Shown: piece after piece, positions 28,891 through 39,800 of the stretch | Numbering within the stretch: the first letter of the stretch is position 1 | Layout of the letters: the number at the start of each line of letters is the position of its first letter | Assembly (NCBI GenBank): GCA_964019425.1 | Contig: OZ025855.1 | Coordinates: 248,001 to 312,000, forward strand | Length of the DNA: 64,000 bases | Direction of reading: 5' to 3' | DNA from: Flectonema sp. DT1601 | Lineage: Eukaryota; Euglenozoa; Diplonemea; Diplonemida; Diplonemidae | Position numbers and translations under genes: made by a program | Notes under the pieces: model-generated | The model's database searches: none | The model's input: only the letters and a program-made list of their open reading frames with translations | What the model was told of the DNA's origin: nothing

Positions 28891-29610
28891 CTACTCATCA
28901 GGAGAGTTGTCAATTTCCTTGTCTTCCACTTGTGGTGCGGATAGACTTCCACTCACCACAAGAATAATAATGTTAACAATTGAAGCAACAACACCAATTA
29001 CAAGGAATGGAACAGCGTAGTTTAGGTCAAAGAAGCTTTCGAGCTTCAAGTCGAACACAATAGTAGTACCGACCTTGCACTCAAATTCTTCATTGAAGAG
29101 AGAAGCTCCACCAGCCATACCGATGAGGAAGAATAGGAAGTTCAAGATCTGGATCACCAATGAGACGATACCAGGAATTCTGCCGGCAGTGGCAACTCCT
29201 CTCAAGCTGGCGATGACACCAACACTTGAACAGAGAAGGCAGATCAATACACAAGCAAGCACAAGCTGTCCTCTCCTCTGGTGATCATCACATCCGTAAA
29301 GCTGAGTTACGTGGGATGGACGGCGAGCAAGTTCCGCAGCATTGGCAGTGAGACTCAGGACAGCATAATCGTCTCCGTCTTTCCACTTTCTTCCGTTTGA
29401 ATCCTGGTAGACACCAATTCCATATGGGTATCCAATACCTGGTAGTGCTTGAATTGATAAGTTTGTGGCATTACCTCCAATGGTCACAACTATATCCTTT
29501 GGATCAGTTCTAATGGTTACAATACTACGGCCATCAGTTAAAGCACATCCACAGAATACTATCGCAATAGTACAGAAGACTCCTACAATCGTGTGTGCGA
29601 TCTTTCCCAT
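28891..29610 (-). CDS. Four-transmembrane amastin-like protein, copy 6 (most divergent)
   Basis: 239 residues from the ATG at 29610. Changes cluster in the second loop (LFNEEFECKVGTTIVFDLKLESFF), in TM4 (NYAVPF) and in the tail (VEDKEIDNSPDE). The first ectodomain is unchanged. It has unique flanks on both sides and is the first four-TM gene in the transcription direction. It may be the founder from which the array expanded. Confidence 0.7.
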   Translation of the reverse strand: MGKIAHTIVGVFCTIAIVFCGCALTDGRSIVTIRTDPKDIVVTIGGNATNLSIQALPGIGYPYGIGVYQDSNGRKWKDGDDYAVLSLTANAAELARRPSHVTQLYGCDDHQRRGQLVLACVLICLLCSSVGVIASLRGVATAGRIPGIVSLVIQILNFLFFLIGMAGGASLFNEEFECKVGTTIVFDLKLESFFDLNYAVPFLVIGVVASIVNIIILVVSGSLSAPQVEDKEIDNSPDE

Positions 29611-29842
29611 TTTGTGTTTTTGTAACAAAGATTATGTAATCTAGTAGGGAGGATGAATTATACTTACAACAATTGAAAATAAAAAAGTGCTCCATACACT
29701 TTATCTTTCCTCTTTCTATCTGTAAGTGAAACTCATTCCTGTCGGGGGTAAATAGGCACCTTAAAAGAGAGAAACCGAAACACTTTCAGAACGCTCGAAG
29801 TTATTACAACAAAATGTAATATAAGTTCATCAAAGATAAGTT

Positions 29843-31269
29843 TTAGTTTCTGAGCTGCTTTCTGTAGTCACTACTAAGAGATAGCCTGACTTGCTGTAAC
29901 GACCAATGGTAGCCAGAGTATACTGGTTTTCCAACGGTAGGACTCTCTGCGAAGTTCGCCGAATATGACAAAAACAAATTATATTTTCCTGAATCATCAA
30001 GGGAAGCAGCCATAAATTTACTAGGATGGTTAACGAAGTACGCTTCAGGACCAAAGGCTTTATTATATTGAAATAAAGACCAATCACCAGTAATGGAAGA
30101 AGACTCAAGGAAATACGTCGTAAAATCACTGGTCATAGAAGGGTAATAGGTAGCAGTAGATATACAAATTATGTATTTTTTTATCGTTGGGTGATAACTC
30201 ATAGTTACAACACCCATGTTTCTGTCCCACTTGAGGATGGGTGTTGCTGCGGAAACATTTCCTTTTATCCACCCAGAATCAGGTCCGCTGTAGAATTCCC
30301 ATTGGTCTTTGTTATTAATGTTAAGAGTAGTTGGATAAACTCTTGCAATGTATACTTCATCACCAAGCATCCAAGCTTGAACATTACTACTGTTACTTGA
30401 TCCATGACCTACAACATAAGCCATACCATCAGCAGAGTGTTCCATATTCTTACCAAAGTCTACAAAGTGAGGAGCTCCAAATTTAACCCGTTCGTTATTA
30501 AAAGCAGTTTCTTCAAAAAGGTTGTCTTTGAGACCCTTACTTCGAGTTCGAGGTTCAAACCAGGTTTTTCCATTGTCAGTACTCGACCTGAAAGAGACAA
30601 CAGGACCTTGAACACACCAATTACCACAATTGGGTCCCGGATTAGGACCGACAGATCTCGTGATTCCATCAGGAAACTCAGTCGTTGCATTGTTATTCGC
30701 AAGAAAGTATGTTCCATAAAACCATGTTCCATTTACAGCTAATGAACCACATGGGTATCTTCCTCTGTATGGCCATGTTGAGGATTCTATAGTGTGTACG
30801 TTAGTCACGTTTAGATTGAATGGATTACTTCCTCTTATGGTAGCCATTCCTGTTGGGACGTTTTGATATCCGAAAACAATCAAAGTCGGCAACCAACCGA
30901 CAATGTAAAGTGTTAGTTAGTAAAGTGACGATTAATACCTGTAGTGCTCATGTAGGTTAGACTGCTACCAGACCCAGAGTTACTGTTTACACCAGATACT
31001 TGACCATCTGTCCAGGGTGTGTAGATATTATCATCCAGGGACCAGGTTGGATAAAACGTATCAGCACCACCGTAACTGGGGTTTGAACCATTCGCGTATT
31101 CCCAACCTAATATATCCTTAGATTTCGGGAAAGGATTATCTAACGGAGGAATACTATTCCACTCCAGCCACTCTTCATTTCCAAGCAGCAACTCGAATCC
31201 GCTTGCCAACAACACACGTTCACTCTGAACAGAGCATGTTGCTATAAATATCAGTGAAGTTATAGTCAT
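29843..31269 (-). CDS. Secreted protein of probable beta-propeller fold, one intron
   Basis: Exons 30939-31269 and 29843-30849 join across an 89-nt GT-AG intron (donor GTATTA, branch-like TTTACTAACTAAC, acceptor CCAACAG) in phase 1, giving 445 residues. The start MTITSLIFIATCSVQSE is a plausible signal peptide. The mature part has many Trp/Tyr-Asp/Asn turns and blade-like strands (YRGRYPCGSLAVNGTWFYGT, VSFRSSTDNGKTWFEP, NHPSKFMAASLDDSGKYNLF). 'SSTDNGKTW' matches the Asp-box motif of sialidase-type propellers, and the layout recalls glycoside hydrolases of the five-bladed GH32/GH43 kind. Several N-glycosylation sites occur. I cannot assign catalytic residues or a substrate. It is not part of the duplicated array. 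Confidence 0.6.
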
Positions 31270-31927
31270 CTACGTGTGATCCTTTTTAGTAGAATAATTG
31301 ACTAATTTAAAATCATTGATGAGAAAAGTATTATATAATTCGTTCAACAAGTTGTTAGTGTACGAAAGTCTGAACATTATTATCAAAGACATGATAAGTC
31401 AAGTGACAGTCACTGAAGGATTCTACGCTAAGGAAGTTATTACCAAATAAGTTTTCCCCCACACAGCATCAGTACATTTCATACAATCTGTTTACAATGA
31501 TAAAACCAAAACATCACTATCCTCTATTGATTACCCACGGGACTTGATTCTGTCACCTGTTTAGGGAGGATAATTAGACACCTTGCGTTGTGAAATAAAA
31601 GTCACCACCGAAAAGATAAAATCACATTCAACACCAAAGCCACCACCGACTATAAGAAGCTATGTTTAACAATCACTGGCCACGCAAGCTAAGCAAGGCC
31701 TTCGGATTCTTGCTACCTCTCTGGTAGGGCAGTGTACGAGACTGAATTTTTACTTTAAAGAGAGAGAGAGAGAGAGAGAAAAGCAAAGCGTAATAATTTT
31801 GTGCACATTGCAACTTGTTGCGAATTCCCCTTTAGGTAGGGAATAGAATACTCAGTAAGAAACTGAGTAACAAGAATAAATAAAATAATATCAGTCAATA
31901 CAAGCATCAGTATATCTGCTGTGTATT
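31270..31927. other. Intergenic, with (GA)n microsatellite
   Basis: About 660 bp between the propeller gene and the GST stop. It holds a GA dinucleotide run near 31759-31780 and otherwise AT-rich sequence. No gene is seen. Confidence 0.5.
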
Positions 31928-32752
31928 TTAAAGTTTTAATTTTGTAACTTTGAAAGGACAGACTAGGAGTCCCTTTTGAACAGCTGGTCGCTCTGCGATT
32001 CGATTTCCCCACTCCGTCAGATTCTTGTATTGGTTTGTGGAGAGGAACTCACCACCGAGAATTTGTGTTTTATTGTTGCGGTAGCGGGTGTTTACCCAAT
32101 TCCACCAAGGAAAACAAGCAATGTCAATAATAGTGTAGTCATCTCCAAGAATGTATTGCTTTCCCTCAAGTTGTTTATCAAGTACAGACAATAATCTTTG
32201 TACTTCCATTCCGTATCTTCGAACACCATAAATACGAGCTTCATGTTCATTGTCTGGTGCGTACTGGTAGAAATGTCCAAAGTTACCAGTCATGGCGCCT
32301 TGTCCAGCCATGTGCCAGTACATCCAGTTGCCTAATTCGGTTCGTTTTTTAAGATTGTCTTTAGAAGGAGCGAACTTTTCGTATTTATCTGCTAAGTATG
32401 TCAGGATGTGACCACTCTCAAAAACATTTATCAGATCATCAGGATTCGATCTGTCAACAATAGCAGGAATCTTACTGTTTGGATTTATATTAACAAACCC
32501 AGACTGGAACTGTTCTCCATCTGTGATGGAGATGGTGTTTGCATCATACGGGATACCCAACTCTTCTAACAATATAGAAACCTTTTGACCATTTGGAGTA
32601 CCCTGAGAGTAAAGCTGAATATCTGCTTTTCCCACAACTAATTCTTTCTCTTCTCTAGCACCTGATGTTGGTCTGTTCATTCCAGTCTGTTTTGGATACA
32701 GCTCTTCAACTTTTGCTGGGGGAGTCCATTCTTCGGTCTTTTGTTCCGACAT
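31928..32752 (-). CDS. YghU-type glutathione transferase / disulfide-bond oxidoreductase
   Basis: A single exon of 274 residues from the ATG at 32752. A 24-nt leader lies upstream, after a CCCCCCTCCCCAATCATCCAG acceptor-like tract. It closely follows bacterial and fungal YghU/Ure2p-type (nu-class) GSTs. NRPTSGAREEKELVVGKADI corresponds to the YghU NRPVSG...LPVGK segment. The thioredoxin-like domain has LYSQGTPNGQKVSILLEELG, where Thr-Pro-Asn is the conserved active-site turn, and then NPNSKIPA and VFESGHILTYLADKY, the glutathione gamma-glutamyl-binding Glu-Ser. The helical domain has GHFYQYAP and YTIIDIACFPWW. These enzymes bind two glutathiones and reduce small disulfides or peroxides in the cytosol. 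It could have been acquired from bacteria, but I see no compositional evidence for that. Confidence 0.88.
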   Translation of the reverse strand: MSEQKTEEWTPPAKVEELYPKQTGMNRPTSGAREEKELVVGKADIQLYSQGTPNGQKVSILLEELGIPYDANTISITDGEQFQSGFVNINPNSKIPAIVDRSNPDDLINVFESGHILTYLADKYEKFAPSKDNLKKRTELGNWMYWHMAGQGAMTGNFGHFYQYAPDNEHEARIYGVRRYGMEVQRLLSVLDKQLEGKQYILGDDYTIIDIACFPWWNWVNTRYRNNKTQILGGEFLSTNQYKNLTEWGNRIAERPAVQKGLLVCPFKVTKLKL

Positions 32753-35700
32753 TTGTGTTTTGTTAAGAAAGAAAAACTGGATGATTGGGGAGGGGGGAAA
32801 TAGAAAAAGTATAATTGTAATTATAAACAGAAAAAAAACGGATGTGCCCCTTCCGGGATCTCAGGCACCTCGACAGTTGACCAGTCGAAATCTTGTGGGA
32901 TATCTACTTTCGACATTTTGTGAGTTTTTTGTTTGTGCACGAAACCGTGAACCGACTTAAACTGATAAAGCTAAAGGAGGTTTACGTGTGCTGTCAACAT
33001 TCTTTTTCGTTCTTACAATACTTGTTAAATGCAAAAAAAAAAATTCATCGATTTAAGAACGAGTTAACTTAACAACACAAAAGAAGAAAAAAAAAAAAAA
33101 AAAAAAAAGCGAATATAACTCCTCCTTTAATTATTATTATTCTTCTATTCGGTTCCATTGTGTTTACTCAAGGATATCAACAGCAACAAAGTATTCAACA
33201 AACAAATAATTAAAAACACATACTACTACTATTTTTTTTTTTTTTTTTTTGAAAACAAGCAATTGCCAGCTCGTAGAATTTTTTGTTCTCGCTGACATCA
33301 CCGAAAATAAATAAATAAAAAATAAATAAATAAAAAAGAGCTAGTCAAGAATTCCCTTTATCGTTACATATTTTTCTTTCTTTTTTGATTTTTTTGCAAG
33401 ATCAGTGAGCAATGCTCTACAGCAGAAAGAAAAAATAATAAAAAATTAAAAATTAAAAACCGATGCCGTGAATCGGGTTTTTTTTGTCAGTAGTATGCGC
33501 GTTGGGTAGCACAACAACTGTTAAGACATTCACACATTTACACAGCAAGGAAATAAAAAAAAACGGAAGGGAATTGTTTTGTGTTATTCTATTATTATTA
33601 TTCTTCTTTCAAAAGGGAGTAATCAAAGACTTTGCACACAGCTAACCCATTAACTAAGTTGGTAATGTACTATAGAAAATAGGACGACTGTCTAATTAAG
33701 AAATAATTAGAAAGAAGCCGAAGTACTCTGTTTTTGTTTTTTTACCCTCACCAACTACACATTTTTTTTTTTAATTTTTTTTAATTTTTTTTTTTGGTAG
33801 CTGCCATACCTATTAAAAAGACCACTGGTCTGCAAGTTTAACTTTGAGCAGTTATCAAAACGGATCTTGCGTTTGTTTTAAAGATAGGTACAGGAATAGT
33901 TTCGTTCCAATTAATAAGCACACAAACGCTATTAATGACAAGATAGGCTGCTACTAAAACAGTAAAGGCAACATTAACTAAGCTTCGTTGAGTTGAACTT
34001 TCAGATCCATCAATTATTTCATAGTATTCTATACTATGTGAGAATTGAACTATTTTTTTTTTTTAGAGATACTAAAACAGACAATCTCTCAGTCCACTAG
34101 AATCTCAGTATTCAGGAAAAGTGTTCTTTTTGTTTGGTTATTTATATATGTGGCATTACTGTTTTTGCCTTCAGTTGTGTGTTGGGGGGAGAGGATGGAG
34201 AAGACAAGAAAAAGGGGGGGAGGGTGAGTATGTGTCGACAGATATTAGTAAAAAAAAGGTCAGAGTAGAATAAAAGGTAATCGATGCGCACTAAGAAGAC
34301 CAACAGAAGGTTAATTAGAAAGAATAAAAATGCAGAAAACAAGAAGCCTCTACAAGATTTTAAAAATCTCTCCTAGACTTCTTACTGTTCAGAGCCTGCG
34401 AGTAGCCACAACATCGGGTGTGTTTTACTTGATAGAAATTTGCGCATCAGTAAAGAGGCAAAAAAATAAATAAACGCGATCCCCACGGAGACCGGGAAAA
34501 AACAGATTTACTTTTAAAAAAAAAAGAAAACGATTATAAGCTTTCGCGCACATCTAGAACCGAATGGAACTGTTCGTGATTAGAGTGCCACGATTCTCTT
34601 TCAACCGCGAAAATGGTATTTTGGTAATTAGAAAATGGTACACCTGCCTTGCATGCAAAGCTGGTAGGGTGGAATGCAAGGTTACAAGTTTACTGTACTA
34701 GTGACTTGCCCAAAAAGAATTAAATCACAAAAGGCTATCAGCTTTCAGAATGTGATTTGATTCGACATTTTTAATTCATTCGCAATTTTAGCAAAAAAAA
34801 AAAAAAAAAAAAAACCGAAATAGGAAAACAAATATAAAAGGTTACTTTATTACCCATATTTCTTGTGATCTCTTTTTTTTTTTTTTTCAATTCTTTGCAG
34901 GTAAAAACAACCGCTCTCGTGAAGCACCAGCTACAACACTCAACTAGATCTTGCGAAACAGAAAATAGACTTATGTAGACTGTGTGTCACTAAAAAATAA
35001 TTTTAAAAAAAAAAAAGGAAAAGGAAAAAAGAAATATATTTGTTCCTGGTAAGAGTGGAATCTGATGTCGTGCGAAATCCTAACATAGAGCTGGATTTCG
35101 CTCGTACCAAATTGACTTTGAAAAAAAAAAATAAAATAAAAAAAACAGAACAGAAAAAACGAAAAGACTGAGAATGCTATTCTAATCAGTAGAAAGTCTG
35201 CATCAATTACCGTAAAAAACAAACCGAATTTCTTTTTTTTTTTTTTTTTTTTTTTTAAAAACATTTTCACGATCAACTCGTTCGACACAGAGGGATACGA
35301 AACTAAGTGACAGGCAACTACCTTAAATAAAACACCTGCTGTTGATTGCTAGCTGTCTTAGATTAAACAGGACTCTTCTTTTTTTGAACTAAACCTCAAC
35401 ACTACCTTTAATCTGATTGATAAATATTACAAGACACGAAACTAAGAGATATCACAACATCATTTTTTTTAAAACAAAGGGAGAGAGGGGAGACTCCCAC
35501 AAATACAATCAAATAAAGGCAAAAGGTTTAATCGTCCAAGTCATCGTCAAAAAAGAAGAAAATAATAATAAAAAAAAAGGTTACAGAGAGTTCTCTCTTT
35601 CTTACTTTCCTTAACTCAACACATCTTTAGGGACAAATAAAAAGAAAAATCGATCAACCTCACTTTTTTTTTACTTTTTTTTACTCAACATTTTAGTTTT

Positions 35701-36877
35701 TGTTTGTGCGCAACTTAAGTTCAAACCCTAATAAAGTAATAGGCTAAGTTACGTACGCTGCCACAATTTCTGTTTCTACTGAAAAATCTTTTTATTTATT
35801 TATTTATGAAGCCTAGGAGCCAAAAGTCAGGGAAAGCTCAACAGGGGTAACAGCAACCGTGAGACTCTCACAGACGATACGAGACGTAGAATAACCTGAA
35901 ACAAATGACTACCTAAACCCACCGCCCGTGCGAGCAGACGGTGTTAAGAGACGGCTGATCAATATTTGTCCAAGAGAGGGAGAAAAACGCCACATTAGAT
36001 CAGAAAAATAAAGAAATAAAAGTAATAATAGGTTTGTGGGTCACAAAAAATCAAAATAACAAAAAGCACACAAAAAAAAACTTTTCACGGACGTAGGAGT
36101 TATCAAAACCACACAGAGTAAGCCTTAATAAAAATTTAAAAAAAAAAAAAAAAAAAACATGCGAAGATGAAAACCGGTTGACATACGTGTGACAGATAAT
36201 TCAATGCCAAAATAAGAAGAAGCCAACACCCCCGATTGGCATAATAACTGCATAGCAGATTTTGTTTCTTTATTTCAGAGAAAAAAGAAAGAATAGGAAG
36301 AATGAAGAAGAAAAAAAATAAATATATTATACGTAATTTATAAGGCAAAACATATAAAAAGTAAGGACAGAAAAAAACAAAAAATATTTTTAAAAAAAAA
36401 AAATTTAAAAAAAAAAAAAACCAGCCAGGCTGATGATGAGAGTTTAAAGTTTCTTTTCACAAGAAAGAATGAAGTTAAGCATAAAAATGAAGAAGAAAAG
36501 AAAAAAAAAAGAAAATAGTAAGAGGAATCGAATCCACGAATAATCAAAATCAAAAACCCTAAAAGAGATATTGACACTGCTATCGTGATGGATTACATAA
36601 GTGTATTTTTGTTATGGCAAGCGCACTACGTGCACACGCTTGGGAGAAACAGAGATTCTAATACAAAAGAAAAAAAAACAAGATTTTCAGTCATTAATTT
36701 CAGTGAAACTGATTAAAAAGAAATTTTTCAACAGGCCAACATTCGAATCATAAGAAAAGAAAAGCTGAGTTGAAAATAGTAATCAGGCAACAACAACAAA
36801 AAAAAAAAAAAAAAAAAAAAGAAAAAGAAGGAAAGAAGGAAATGTAGAATGGAAAAGTAAATTTGATTTAAGAAGTA
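32753..36877. other. 4.1-kb gene-free region rich in A/T homopolymer tracts
   Basis: No frame longer than ~100 codons with normal composition is present. Homopolymer tracts of about 15-25 nt occur repeatedly (for example near 33090, 33235, 34798, 34875, 35230, 36135, 36380, 36410 and 36800), along with ATAAATAA repeats near 33310. Slightly GC-richer islands lie at 34600-34700, 35040-35120 and 35810-35980 and could hold small RNAs, but I could not draw a tRNA or known snRNA in them. It is the longest gene-free interval in the window. Confidence 0.6.
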
Positions 36878-39800
36878 CTACACAAAACTTAGAACGCCTT
36901 GTTGCCTAGAAGGAGGGAGGATACGACCGGAGTACCGACGGGTGCTTTTAAAACTGCTGTAATGTGGGATTTCCTCGATTTCAATCTCGCCTTCAGACGG
37001 CAATGGATTTAACTTTGATATGATATCAATTTGTTCGGAGACAGAGGATTGTCTTCGTGGTGATGACGCCAGACTAGTTAGATCAGACCCCCTTCGTAAA
37101 CTGCTTCTGCGACGTATGCTTGACTTCGGACTATATCGCAAGCTTCTGCCACCTGTGATGCTAGGACGAGACACATCTGGCGAAACCGATTTAGGTAATG
37201 GACACATAACTTGAACAGGAACTGCCGAAGTAGTCAAAGGATTCGATTCCGATTCGTATTTTGATTCTGACTCATACAATCTCTGATTAATAAATTCAGC
37301 TGGTTGAGAATCGTTACTCGACGCCTTCCCCGCCATTACTAATTTACCTTCTTTATGAGCAAAAGGGTTTCCTTGACAATTATCATAGCAAGCACTCAGT
37401 ATCTCAATGGCACTTTTGATTAACATAAGTATCATTGAGGTGACAAGAAATACAACAGCTGCTCTCTTGGCAGTTGACTCATTTTTATCACCCATAACAT
37501 GGATGATAATGCACAGGACCGCCAAGGTTTGGGTAACTGCAGCACCTATACTTGCGATTCCGTTTAAGGGAGCGACGAAAGGATTAAGCTTGATAAGAGC
37601 AATACTATACAGTAAGTACAGGATAAATGTAATCCAAATTTGAATTCTACAAGCGCTTAGAGTTTTCGACTCTATAACGTCAACGATTGCTAAAATGGTT
37701 ACAAACCCTACTTCAACAACCATAAATCTATATGTCTTTGGCCAAAAATCATGAAACATCAATCCGTATCGATCACAAAAAGTATTATCGACATTACTTG
37801 TGTAATCACCAGACCCGACGATAAAATACACAATTTTCTTTCCAGTGCTCTTCGGTGCATCATATTTAAAGAACTTACCAATAAAAACTCCTGGATATGT
37901 TATGTATATTAAGCTACCCAAGACAGTCGTGTTGTATACTAGTATGCTGCAGATGCCAAGGATTTTGGCTTCCATAGAGGGCTCATAAATTACTAAATGA
38001 ATGCTCGAGACAAGAGTTGTTTGGTAGAAAAAAACTGCTGGAAAAAATGAATAGGAAGGACAACGGCAAGTTCCGAGCGCTTGTCTGAATGTGTTGTTCT
38101 CACTTTTTGTTGAATTGCGGTATACCCAGACTCCTGCAGATACGAGAAAGTGAAATAAAACAATCCCAGCAACGAGAAGTGTGTTTCCAAGAACGGCTCC
38201 ACCTCTCGAAGGTGAGTTCATTGAATCAAGATGCATTCCGGTAGGGTTTTGTGTGAAGTCAAGCTCTGCTTCAAACTCAACAGGACACTCGATTAGTCTA
38301 ATTAGTAATTTACCTTTTCCAGCCTGAGTACCAACACCAGCGAAGCTTGCTGCTTCTATGACAGCTTTACTTGTGTCAGTTAACTCAGATTCTTTTTTTC
38401 TGATCGTATGTTTGAAGTCACCCTTCTCTTGTAGAACTCCAGTAGAGAGTCCTCCATTTATTATTATCGATAACTCCTCATCACTTTTGACTTCGTATTT
38501 ACCACTCGGACCAATTGTGATTATCAAGATGCTGCTGTCGGAGGCATCATTTTCAATTTCTACGAAACCTTCTGTGGTAGAAGTTGCTTGAAAACCATTA
38601 TAATCATTTTTCTTGTTTGTCTCAATTATTATATCTGGAGTTGGGAATGCTCCTTTGTCAGTTGCGAAGGTGATGTCCGAAGCGTTTGCCCATTCACCGT
38701 AGTCTAATTTAAGAGTAATTACAATACCCTTTTCTGTTATCTCTTCAGACTTCGATTCAGTAGCATCCCCAACTTTTGTTACTTTCACAAGTGGAGGTGG
38801 AACAGATGTTGGAATAAGAGTTGGTGGAGCCCACGTCCGTGGAACCGTTGTTGGAACTGCTGTTGGCTGAGCAGTTGGGGGAGCACCTGTTGGTGATATA
38901 GTCGGGATCTCTGTTGGTACTCCTGTTGGCACACTAGTCGGTAACGCTGTTAGAACTGGTGCAGGCGGCAGTGGTACTGTTGGAGAAATAACAGGTGGCG
39001 GAATCGGAGGCGGCGTAGCAGGCAACGGCACACCCGTCGAAGGTATCGCTGTTGGAATATTTGTTGGAAGTGCTGTCGGAGCTACCGTTGGAGGTGTTGT
39101 TGGTACAGAAGTGGGTGTGGCAGAAGGAACAGCAGTTGGTACCGTAGTAGGCACTGCGGTCGGTACAGCAGTTGGTATGGTTGTTGGCACGGCAGTAGGC
39201 ACTGCAGTTGGCACAGCAGTAGGTATCGCGGTAGGCACCGTGGTTGGTACGGCAGTTGGCACGGCTGTTGGTACTGCCGTTGGTACGGCAGTTGGTACGG
39301 CAGTTGGTACGGCAGTTGGCACGGCAGTTGGCACGGCAGTTGGCACGGCAGTTGGCACGGCTGTTGGCACGGCAGTTGGCACGGCTGTTGGCACGGCTGT
39401 TGGTACGGCTGTTGGCACTGCAGTTGGTGCAGTAGTCGGTGCGGTTGTTGGCGCGACAGTTGGCACTGCAGTTGGTGCAGTAGTTGGTGCAGTAGTTGGT
39501 GAGGTAGTTGGTGAGGTAGTTGGTGAGGTAGTTGGTGCGGTAGTTGGTGCGGTAGTTGGCACTGCAGTTGGTGCAGTAGTTGGTACCGTTGTTGGTGCGG
39601 TTGTTGGCACGGCTGTTGGCGCGACAGTTGGCGCAGTAGTTGGTGCCGTTGTTGGTGCGGTAGTTGGTGCGGTTGTTGGCACGGCTGTTGGCGCGGCAGT
39701 TGGTGCCGTTGTTGGTGCGGTAGTTGGTGCGGTTGTTGGCACGGCTGTTGGTACGGCAGTTGGCACGGCAGTTGGTGCAGTAGTTGGTGCGGTTGTTGGT

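Noticed and set aside
34630-34700. tRNA-like stretch CCTGCCTTGCATGCAAAG
   Set aside because: It resembles an anticodon arm, but no matching acceptor, D or T stems can be formed on either strand.
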